NCBI RefSeq assembly: GCF_024763615.1
Contig: NC_077223.1
Coordinates: forward strand, 47,244,627-47,308,626
DNA from: Phlebotomus papatasi
Lineage: Eukaryota > Arthropoda > Insecta > Diptera > Psychodidae
Reading direction: 5' to 3'
Length of the DNA stretch: 64,000 bases
Both the position numbers and the translations under genes were made by a program. Numbering within the stretch: the stretch's first letter is position 1; each line of letters opens with the position of its first letter. Below are positions 25,701 to 37,700 of this stretch, piece after piece. A model generated the notes under the pieces. It did no database searches. It worked only from the letters and a program-made list of their open reading frames with translations, and was not told where the DNA came from.

Positions 25701-28700
25701 TTAATACATTTTAAAATGAATAAAAATATATATACATAGCTTTGGGTCATATTTCGGCCACCATGATTCTCATAGTTCTTTGCCCTTCCGGAATTATTCC
25801 AAAGTCTCCTTCACACCACATCGTTCGTCAAAGCAACATTTTTCGTTTTTTGGCGTTGTAAAGTCAACTAGAGTATGCGAAAACTAAAAATTCATGGAAA
25901 TTAGAGGAACGAAAGAAGTGGACGAAATTGCAAGCTGGTTGAAATTTGGTACAGTTAGCCTAAACCTCTTAGAATGTGACAAAATTCAATCGAAGTATTC
26001 CGAAATACCTACAATAACTTTAGAAATAGTGTATTTTTATCATTTGGAGAACGAATTTCAAAGATTAAATTTTTTAAAAGCTTTAGTATTTTATTGTAAA
26101 AAATTTTCACATTTTCAAAAGAACTGACTTACTTAGATTTCCTTGAATTGCCAAACTTCCTAAAGTATAAAAATAAGCATTTATACCAGGAACAGTAAAA
26201 CATGAAAACGACCTTTCGTAGTTTTCTTCTTTTTAAGTTCATTCATTCATTCATTTTCAACCGCTTAACCCTATTGGGGTCGCGGGCCCATGACATCCAA
26301 ATTAGCAGCCCACGCTTGTCGATCCTCCGCCACTTCAGGAAGATGTTCGGGTTCGATCCCAAGGCGTTCCAAGGCAAGATTCTGAATTTGATTCAGCCAC
26401 CTCGTCCTAGGTCTGCCTCGAGGTCGACGCCTTCTCACAATGGCTTGCATAGCTTTTCTGGGGAATCTTTCTTCATTCATGCGTTGAACATATCCATACT
26501 ATCGAAGTTGTGATCTCTCAACCCGAAGAAGCAGCTCCTCGACTCTTAGTTCCTCACGAACGGCCACATTCCTCACTCGATCTCGACGAGTGATTCCCTT
26601 AACCGCCCGAAGGTAGCTCATCTCGGCAGCTTGTACTCGCGATCTTATACTTTCGGTCATTACCCAAATCTCATGACCATAGGTGAGAATAGGAATAAAC
26701 ACAGCTTTGAAAACCGATAACTTAGCCGAACGGCTGAGCTCGGCCTTCCTCACCACGCTTCCGCCAAGCTCCCTCATTACTGCAGAAGCTTGACCGATTC
26801 GCGGCGATTTCGGTGTGAAACCTACCATCACTCGTGAGTGAATAACATCCCGAGATACTTGAACTTCTCCACCCGTGTCAATAAGTTCTTTTTTAAGTTC
26901 TCAAGACAAATTTAATTTTTCGGATTGAGGTATTAAAAAGAGAAAGGAACCAAAGGTATTTTCCGTGTTTTACTTCCCCTGATATTCAATGTCTTGATAT
27001 TCAAAGTCGAAAATTAGCTAATACCCATTAATGTATAGATAATTGATAATTATGGAAAACATCATTAGAGGAAACCGGGCCAGAATTATCCAGCAAATTA
27101 AATACTATCTTTTTGCTTATTATAATTTCTGAAAAAATGTTTAAATAAGACTGATACATCATTTCAACGAATAAGGTGACATATGTGTGTGTTGTGTTTA
27201 CTCTGAATAAATAGCAATTTACACTTAATGTTCAGCGCACAATAACTTTTGTTTGTAAATATCTTTTCAAAATTTCCCATGAGAATGAGTGAGATGACTA
27301 TCTAGATCTCACTCGCTCTCATTGAAATATCAAAAACATGTTTACAGAACAAAAGCTATTGTTTGTTGGTCATTATTACTTCCTGAGTAAACTATAACAA
27401 CCCAATGTTAACTTCTACCTCTGACTAATTCTGCTCCAGTTTGCCCTACTCCAAAATAAAAATTAAAGGTTAAAAAGATAGGCATTTTTTTAGTTTAACC
27501 CTTTAAGGACGATTGGGTCACCGATGACCCAAAAATGAATTTTTTTCTATGGTTATCTAAAGTTGTGTTTTGCTTTAAAAAGTCAGAAAAAGTATTTTTT
27601 TCTGACCTTCGATTTTTGACCCTCTCGTCCTTAAAAGGTTAAATAACTATTATTCACCCTAATCAGGTAGAAAAATATAGAAATAGAAGCAGTAACTCAA
27701 AATCATTAAGTCAGATTGCGATTCTCGAATCCTAAATTTAATTTACTTTTTACTAAAACAAATATTAACAAATCATTGATTTTCTTTAAACATCTATCAA
27801 TATTTATATAGTTCTTATAAATATTTATATATTCTACGGTAAATTACCCTGTGATGAAAGGCCAGAAGTTCAACTGAACTCTCGTGTTGTTACTTCTTGC
27901 AGGTTTTCAATATGACATACCTTTTCTCAGAATTTACAGTGTATTTGAGAGATTTGAGACATACAAAAGAGCGGTGTATATACGGTTATATAAGTGAAAT
28001 TGCTTTAGAAACCCATACCATTTTGCTATTCCTGGATAAAAATGCTCTGTCAGCAAAGATTTCTAAGTGAGAATTAATGCTTTTAACCCCGGATGATAAC
28101 AAAGGACAATACAGTAAGTAAATTGATGATGAATTTTAATTTGTGCAGAACCCTTGATACGGGAAAAATTGATGTCGGGGAAAGTGTTGATTCAATGGCG
28201 TCACGATTTGTGTGCACAAATTGCCAAGTCACGTTACATGGATGATGAATCCTTGAGGTTGGCACACACAGAGTTAGCCAATATCTTCTTCAGTCAAGAC
28301 GGTGAAGAGAGTGATGAAACAACAATCAGCCACCCCACGGATAAATCACCCCAAACAGGTCAACCCACACCACTCCATCTGCAACCAACGATCCACGAGG
28401 AAACTGTTAGTAGTCGACCTAGCAATATGTTACCCTGGGCGGAACTTTCCTACAGTGTACGACACGTGGAGGAGTCCTGGCACCACTTAATGCGATCTGA
28501 GGACACAGGAAAACTCAAAACCATTGCAATGTGCAATTTTGATTTTCTTTTAGCAGCGGTAAGTTGATATGTCTCCTTCCAGTTATTATACCGAGAACAA
28601 GCTGAAGAAAGTTGTGCGTAACCTCTAAGAAAAATTAACAAGTTTTAAGAAGACATTATATATTAGATGAGATCATATATTCTGTCAGTAGAAGAGGTAA

Positions 28701-31700
28701 AAAGTTTGGAGTGGTATATCTCAGCTCCTGATGAACATAATTGGATGAGTGAACTATTGTTGGAAAGCTTGGTTCATTAGCTTTCAGAATCTGGTATATG
28801 TAATTGGCTATGGGTAAATCATGGTCATCCAGAACCATTTATGTCGAAGAAGACACTTTTTGCAACGTCTTTTTTGGCCATCTACTTCTGGGACCAGGAG
28901 TGACCCACAATTCTCGCACTTGGACTGTTCGTTAGAGGAACTCAAAGGGTATAATTTGTGGAAGAAACTTTTTTTTTGGACATCTTACTTTTTTTTATTC
29001 ATCGACTTTTGCAAGAATTTTAACATTTTACACGCAAGGAAAAAATTACAAAAATCCTAAAAGAGTGGTTTCTGGAGGGGAAGGATAGACGTGGGGATGA
29101 AATTGATATGATATTTGGATTCCTTGGATCAACTTATGGGGGAGTACTTAGAACATTCCAAGTCGATATCTTCATTAGTTTGTCCAGAAAATGAGATAGA
29201 AGGATTTCTGTCATTTTTTTCTATGCGTGTAAAATGTTAAAATTCTTGCAAAAGTCGATGAATAAAAAAAAGTAAGATGTCCAAAAAAAAAGTTTCTTCT
29301 ACAAATTATACCCTTTGAGTTCCTCTAACGAACAGTCCAAGTGCGAGAATTGTGGGTCACTCCTGGTCCCAGCAGTAGATGGTCAAAAATGACGCTGCAA
29401 AAAGTGTCTTCTTCGACATAAATGGTTCTGGATGACCATGATTTACCCATAGCCAATTACATATACCAGATTCTGAAAGCTAATGAACCAAGCTTTCCAA
29501 CAATAGTTCACTCATCCAATTATGTTCATCAGGAGCTGAGATATACCACTCCAAACTTTTTACCTCTTCTACTGACAGAATATATGATCTCATCTAATAT
29601 AATCCGATGCAGTCTAAGTCGCCTTAGAACAATTTTATTCTTGGCACTGAGTTAATTCGGTTATTTAGTAGGGGAGGAGTTGATATTTCAAAATTTAATT
29701 TTGGACGCGCTTTTATGTTTCGGAATAAGGGACCAAAGGTCAGTCTCTGCCAAGTTGCCTGAAAGTTGATGCCAAAAACTAATTTTTACCAGGGCGGAGC
29801 ATTCCCATATATTTTCCGTACAAAAGTATGGTATATTTTGTCTTAAGTAATTTTTTAGTTTTAGTGTGAAACCAAATGCAATCATTTTAAAACTTTTTTC
29901 AAATGAAAGAGTATCTAATGTTATATTATTGACTCAAAATTTATAATGATTGCACGAGGATAACAGTTCCTAAAACCTATATGAAAAAGACGTAAAATTC
30001 GCAATTATTTGAATTTTTTGACAAATTTTCTATTTGTAACACCTGTAACATTTTAAATTCAATAAAAATATATTCTCTGTACATGTGCCTACCCTTTCGT
30101 GTTATATTTATTTTTGTGGGACTTAAGACTTAAAAATTATAAAGAATTTAAGGAAAATATACCATTTCTGAATTAAAATGCTCCATCAGATGTTAATCAT
30201 CCTAGATTTTTACATACAAACATGTAAAGAAATTTCTCTGCATTTACAACTGTTATGCGAAATATATTAAAAGTGAGAAGTTTTTTGTATTGTAGGATTC
30301 TGTAAACGTAAAGTGTGGAGGGATAAATTAATATACTAGATTTCTGTTTAAATACATTTTCCCTCAAAGCCCTATGAGCAGAGTCCGAGATCATTTTATT
30401 AGTTGGCTTCAAATAGAGCTCTATCAGCTCTATATAAAAAAGTTAACTTGTCATAGGGGTTGTAGAAGGCATGCAAATTAGGCATTCCTAAATACATCTA
30501 ATTGCAATCTTTAGGATGTGGCCTAGCACTTCTGCTTTGATATTGACAGAGAATTCATTCGTAATATTTCAGAGTCAAAAACTGACTAGCCGTCATTTTT
30601 TGGTATGGTCGACCAACCGTAGTACGGAATATCTTCGGTAAGATAGAAATATTTTTATTTTTTGTTTTTTAACCTTATTAATTTTTTATTATGAAACTTT
30701 TTGTTTATAATTTTTTTTTCGAAAACCGAATATAACTTTTTTTTTGTTTATCTCGAAAATGGCTAATAATAATGTTATATCTTGTTATGTTGTGGAGTAA
30801 AGCTCCAAATAGACTCAGGATGATCTTCGAGAATATTTAGCTTGTAAAATTTGGCAGTAAAGATATATACCAAACTGTCATACATTGAAGCCTTAGGATC
30901 ATTGATTAGAGGTCTTTTGCAGAAATTTCCTTTATCCAATCCTTTACTGTCAAATTTCACACAGTAAATATTCTAGAAGATCAGCCTGAGTCTATTTGGG
31001 CCCCTAAGGCTCGTTACGTTGATACCGCACTTCAAAAATTATTAAATTTTTCTCGAGATATCGCATTTTGAAAATTGGGTTAAAAAAATCTAATAACGAA
31101 ATTTTGAAAAAATAGTAAGTCGATATATATGGGTCCCGGTCAAAATCCCGAAAGCCAAAATCCCGAACGCCAAAATTCCGAAAACCAAAATCCCGAATGG
31201 GCCAAAATCCCAAATTCTTAAAAGTGTCATAGCTACTCCAACGATTACACCCGCGTTTTCTGGAGGTAAAGGGAAATCTTCTGTGTCTTAGAAAATTATT
31301 CTAAACATTTTCCCCCATATAATTTAACCCTTTCAGGATTTTGAACATTCGGGATTTTGGCTTTCAGGATTCTGGCTTTCGGGATTTTGCCCTTTTCGGG
31401 ATTTTGGCGTTCGGGATTTTGGCTTTCGGGATTTTGGCTTTCGAGATTTTGGCTGCCACCGGAAATATATATATATATATAACTGCAAATCGAATTTTCA
31501 CCTTTTAAGATTTATGAATCATTAATTGTGTCGTCTAGGAATATGCGAAGCTCTGGGAAATTTGCAATGAACTCACAAACTGGATTTGCAATACAAGAAT
31601 CACATAAACTATAGACTGATTTTGACTTTTCTCTGGCTTTTACTGTTTGAACTCCACAGAGAAAGCAGTATTTATAATCCTTCGATTTTTTTCATCTTCC

Positions 31701-34700
31701 GAAATCTTCCTACCTTCGCAAAGCCTGGAACGTTTTGCCAACCTCTTTACTTTGAGTTTACCTCAAATCGCTTGCACACTGCCCGTAATAAATCAGGAAA
31801 CGAAAAATATCGTGTAATAAGTTTTTGATAAAGGTTGGTTAAAAATAATAATGCGTAGCATTGCGTCGAATGAGACCTTTTCCTCCAGTATTAAGCTCTC
31901 CTCTCCTCTCTGCTTAAAGTGAGCCTTTTTAATCAATTAAAAATATGCTTGAAACGCTTGAAATACTTTTTACCTTGTAATTCAGGAAACTCCTTTAACT
32001 TTAGTTATAGGAAGTAAAACCTCTGCAACTTTTGGAAATTAGAAAGTTTATTTTGCAATTCTTGCGCAGTATCTTTTGTGCATTTAAGTTATTACTAAGA
32101 ACTCACTTAGGAAGATTAAATGATTTCAAAACAAGTGTCTCAACGTTGCAAGAAGGGCATGTCTCATTAATTTATAGCACAGCAAATATTTAGACATACC
32201 CTTTCTGTGTACCGGGCAAAATCAATAACTTGTTAAAGGAATAGAAGAGATAGAAGATACAGAGTTACTCTGTGCTTATACTTGGTCTGTTTCGACCTGG
32301 AAGACAATAAATATATGAATAATTCAGAGAAACTTATGGCACAATTCTAAAGTTCTATAGATATTAAGTGCTTGACATACATTTTGTGTAAAAGTATATT
32401 GCTTTAAGCTTTTGGGGATTTTTTTTTCAAAATGAGAATTTGTCAATTGAATAATTTTTACGTTCAATTTGTATTGATCGAAAATTTGATATATTCTGTT
32501 ATCCGTTATAGCTCCATGATGTTTTATTTATCTATAACATTAGTCATGTGTGCGGAAATATAACGATAATGTGGGGAAATATATTCAGCACACAATGTAT
32601 AACCCTAATGTCCAGTGGTATAATAAAAAGATTTCATGCTCCATAAGAAAACAATCTTCAGGACATAATAATAAATAAAATCTAGGTATATTTTCAAAGT
32701 ATATATAGGACAGTGTGTTACATGTATCTTATGTCGTCGATTAATGGCATTTCCCATCAACACACACATTACAATGTTTTCCAGTGAGTGAAATGTTGCG
32801 GAAGAAATGGAGTGAAGATGATGTTCTCAAACACTTTTTTTGCACATTGACTTCTTCCTTCGGCTTGTTTTCTCATGCCAGTAGCAATTTAATCATTTAT
32901 CCAAATATTTATTCAACTTCAGCTCCAAACAGTCTCAATCAGCTACTTGCGATGTCTCATTGAACATGTCCGATGTCACATTCTCGACAGGGATATCGAG
33001 TTAATTTACTACACAATCAGAAAATCAAGTGATGTTCTTACAAGGGATCCCATGCAGCTTGGAGCTCAAGTATGTTTTTCAAAACAAAAGGGTTCTTCCA
33101 TTGACATTAAAATGTATATGGACTTTTAGGTAATTTCATGGTTGAGACCCATCTCTGAACATGACGAAAATGATAATTCCCTCCTGAGTATAACTGTTAG
33201 ATCAGCAACTGCCTGGTGCGATGGTTACACTGTGCCTGTAAGTGACCACATGTTCTACATGAATTACAATCACATAAAAAAGGAGAGTAAATTGTAACAT
33301 TTTTCCTTGTACTTTTCTTAGTTGTTGGTTCCTTTAACGGGATGGCTTCCAGTTCCTTTACCATCGCAAATTCGCACAATGACTGTCTCTGGAACTGGAC
33401 AAATCCGCACGATTGATTTGTCACCATCGAAGCAACACCTCATAATTGGTCCCAAAATTGGTGACGTCCAACTGTGGCACATCATGAACAATAGTTTAGT
33501 CCATACATTCAAAGGTTTGTACACCTGAGTCCTCCACTCACTTTTACACCATCCGCAATAGAGTTTTATGGTTGACTTTTTAAGGACACAGCGGACCCGT
33601 AACGTGTCTAACTGTGCCCAGAGAATTGAATTATCTCATAACCGGATCAGAGGATACATCTGTAATTCTGTGGGACATGAGGACATTGACAATGAAACAG
33701 CGAATATGGTAAATCCTATACCCATTCTATCATCCCCATGTAACAATACATAACCATTTTCCGAGGTCGCTTACTCCATCCTATGCCCACAGGGAACACA
33801 TAGCTGCTGTCATTTGTGTTACATATGCCTTGAATAATACATATATCATTAGTGGTGGGGATGACTCCAGCATCATAATATCATCGATGGAAACAGGAAA
33901 ATTGGTAAGTGTATCATTTTTTCATATTACATGGGAAATCAAAGCCATTTGAAGGGTATTCCTACAGTAGAGAGAGAGCTGTTTATCCATGTGTAATTCC
34001 ATGTATTTAGTCTCTGTCAAAACACCGATATGAGAAAATTATTTGCTTGAATCAAAAATTATTCTATCTGATCCAATAATATCTGATATGTAAAATATTT
34101 GAAAACATTGTAGAGAAAATTTATTCTTGATAAAATTATTAATTTATTGATTTTTTTTGTACCAATAAAAAACTGAGCATTATTAGTTCTAAGCAAGGGG
34201 GAGATATTTGGGTGAAAATGTGTACACCACTTCCAGGCACTTCCATAACTTGTATGGAAGAGGCCTTCGCACTTCCAAAACTTCGCAACATTCTCAAAAA
34301 TGTTGCAATACTTCAAGTACTTCCTGCCCTTCTCATACTTAGAAATCAATAATTTACTTAATCTGATAAAAAATCTAATTAGAAAAATTCTTAAAAAATC
34401 TCAAGAAATTTATTTTTATACATATTTTTAACATTTTGCTTATATTTTGAATTTCTACCGCCAGATATTCTTGTATAATTTCAATATTTTAATATTATCC
34501 GCGTTTTACGAAGGGGTACCACCCAAGAAGCAAAATAGCTGCCTTATAGAACCAAGCATTAAACAAGGCTTTTAGTGCACTTTTAAAAGACTTAAAGTGA
34601 GAATTTTCTGTAGAAATTCCTATAGGAGCTCTTAAGATCCTTAAGAGTGCGCCACTTTACTTATAGTAATCTCAGTGATGGGACCAAGAGCGTTAAAAGC

Positions 34701-37700
34701 AAATAAAAAGATTTTTGGTTCTATAGTGCCTTACTTGAGGAATTCTACAACACTATATTGAGAAAAAATTGTTTCTTGGGCAACATATTTTGAATTTTCC
34801 TAAGAGACCAGTGAAGCTACTTTTGGAAAATTGAATATCTTAAAAAATGTTTTGTCATTTGTAAATTGAAACTGGGCTGGAAAGTCTGTTAGAGACCAAA
34901 AGTACGAGTGCAACAACTAATTCAGCACTTCAAGTGTATCTTCAGATTTTATTAAACTTAATTCTCTCCCTGGTTTTAAAATCCTTTAAAATTAAAACAT
35001 TTTACACTCTTTGGAAGAGTTTTTGATGTTTGCTAATCAACTTTTGAAACAAGCTTGGCCATTTTTCCAAGGATCTTTTTCGCTATTGTTGTATTAGATT
35101 AATTCCTCATTACCTGGTCGCCAATCAATCCAGAAAAGACTTTTTATTGCAACATAGGGGAATGTTGGCATGGTTCGCACAGAGTGAACCTTCAAACAAC
35201 GCAAATTTTCTCTTTGTTTGCAAAAAGCTAGTTCGTCATTTCTTAGTCATAAGATAGATCTTTATTAAGCTCATGAGACGAGATGAGAAATGGTAAATCA
35301 GCTCTTTGCAAACAAAGAGAAAATTCGCATCGTTTGAAGGTTCACTCTGTGCGAACCATACCTATATTCCCCTATCAGGAGAAAAATGGCCACATTCCTA
35401 AAGTCCTCCTTATTCCTTTCAGTGAAAGTATGTGGCACCCATGTATTGAGCTTTCAAACACATTCAAGATTTTCTAAATAACGAAATACGATTTAATTAT
35501 TGTTTTCCAGAATTTTAACAATCTCTTCAATTGTTATTCACAAATTTTCTTCCACTAATATACTCACAATTCATTCATTTTCAACCGCTTATCCCTATTG
35601 GGGTCGCGGGCCCATGACACCAAGGTTAACTGCCCACGCCTGTCGGTCCTCCGCCACTTCAGGAAGATGTTCGAATTCGATCCCAAGGCGCTCCCATGCA
35701 AGATCCTGAATTTGATTCAGCCACCTTGTCCTAGGTCTGCCTCGAGGCCGAGGTCTCCTCACAATGGCTTGCATAGCTTTTCTGGGGATATACTCACAAT
35801 ATTGGCATCAATATTAGAGACAGTTTAAAATGGACTTGATATTTCGAAGGATAAATCCTTATTTCTAAATTTTCAAAGCCACTTTTTAATTATCTTTAGA
35901 GCAAAGATGCGATCTAAATAAACCCCTAAAATGTTTCTTTAGTGGAAGTTCATCACTTTGACCTTTCCAAAATTACTCTAATATTACAAATGCACCTTTT
36001 CGTTCCTTTTTGTCATAGTCCTCAAAAGCACAAATCTATTTTTTTGTTAAATACTTTTGGTATTGAAGAGATGTAATACACTACAATCTTTCCAGTAAAT
36101 GCAAAAAGATAAACAAAAAATGGTGGTGGTAACCTATGGGATACCCTTTAACGACATTCATGAAAAAGTCCCACGAATACTATAAATTAGAAAAAAAATG
36201 ATTGAAAGTTAACTGCAATATCTATGTCATTATTTGCGAGCCACTAGGGGAATGTAGGCAGGCTTCGCGTGTGTGAGCTTTCGAACGATGCGAATTTTCT
36301 CTTTATTTCCAAAGAGTTGGTTCCGCATTTCTTAGCCACAAGTTAAGGATTTTTATGAACCTTATCTTCATTGTAAAAATAGGTAGCCAAGCCCTTCTTT
36401 CCTAGGTGCTAGGATCACAAATAGAAAATTGGCCCAAAATGAGAAATTTTGATGGCTCACATTTCATTTGATTTCTCATAGTTAAACTCATTTCTAAAAA
36501 AAACCACTTAAACGGTGGATGAAGAGTATACTTGAGATGATATTTACGTAATAATTTTTTGCATCGGAGGGAAATTATTTTCACGGTGGCGGAAAGTTCG
36601 CAAGTACTACACTGTGTGTGGTTTCAAACACTGAATGTGTGAGCGTTCGCACATCCATCAGATAACTCCAGCTTGAAAATCATAACCTCACTAAAGCCTC
36701 ATAAGCCACAGTGCGACATTCGTGATCATTTCCTCTTCGACAGGCGTATAGTCTCCTTCCCATCTCCATGAGACGACGGTTATTGACAGTGTGAACCGTG
36801 CGAACATGGTCATAGTCGATTTTTCTATATTAATTTGGAAGAAAAAACAGTGCTCCAGGAAATGTGAAAAAAAGGTGTTTTAAAGATCTTCTTTTAGTGC
36901 ATTGATAGTTTCCGCGGTTTCACGGGGGTACAGTATAACAATCGGAAAATAATTTTTAATTGTAGATAAAATTTATTTCGAAAAAAAAAGCAATGACGAA
37001 CCCAAACCCCCATCGTGTGAACGCTGCCCCCAGGGGCAAGAATCGCACAAATCGTCATATTTTTTTTCATTTTCCTGTCTAGGAAAAACCAACAATTCTG
37101 TGATGGTGAACTAGGCATGCATAGAAACCTAAAAGATCAGAGAACTTTTTGGTGTAGTGAAATTCATTGCTCATTTTACAGTTTAGTCCTGAATATGAAG
37201 TACGAAAAAATGTACGAAGGCTGCCTACATTCCCCTACATGAATTTGAAATTCCTGTAAAAATTAAGGAAAATGATTATTCAACTGAATATTTTCCCCGG
37301 AAAAATTATGACATAAGCTAAACTATAATAAATTTGAGCGTATTTGCTCCATTTATTGTCATAATCGAATTTGAAAATTTCAACAAACCTTTTCAGTTTG
37401 CCGCCCGAATTAAAAATCTCAACTATATGTAGCGTAGTCTGAAAAATACAGAATTAGACAGAGAAGACTTATATACGAGTATTTCCACTTACAAAGACTT
37501 CCAAGCACTTCATTTTCAGCTGTACACCACTTCCGACCCTAATATCTCCCCCTTGGTTCCAAGGGAACTAAAATTTGAGAATATTAATCCTTTAAGGATG
37601 ATTGGGCCACTAGTGTCTGGAAAAAAAAATTCTTTCAGACCATTACTAAATCTAAAATTAAATTTGCTCTAAATAGTTAGGAAAACTGATTTTGGCTCAC

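Larger units (their letters stand above)
24932..28148 (+). other. Intron 9 (3.2 kb)
   Basis: It contains MITE K1 (25539-25960), an RTE fragment with target duplications (26241-26885), a GAGGAAACCGGG MITE (27068-27446) and a TTAA MITE (27499-27638). 24932-25538 and 27639-28148 show nothing beyond AT-rich sequence. The acceptor is AATTTGTGCAG. Confidence 0.75.
28559..32922 (+). other. Intron 10 (4.4 kb)
   Basis: It contains the foldback element P1 (28663-29597), a 195-bp hairpin (30805-30999) and a foldback of GGGATTTTGGC repeats (31130-31465). 29600-30800 and 31470-32922 are AT-rich with no gene. The acceptor is TTCAACTTCAG. Confidence 0.75.
34194..37555. mobile_element. hAT-like element O, enclosing three later insertions
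   Basis: The ends are CAAGGGGGAGATATT and its exact inverse AATATCTCCCCCTTG. They are flanked by 8-bp repeats GTTCTAAG (34186-34193) and GTTCCAAG (37556-37563), one mismatch. 'TGTACACCACTTCC' also mirrors near both ends. Removing the two MITEs and the RTE piece leaves about 1.9 kb. No transposase. Confidence 0.78.

Noticed and set aside
28656..28838. A 60-residue frame (MVLDDHDLPIANYIYQILKA…) found four times in the window
   Set aside because: It lies in each arm of the two foldback elements P1 and P2. Its identity comes from the repeat, and no start or stop context or codon signal supports a gene.
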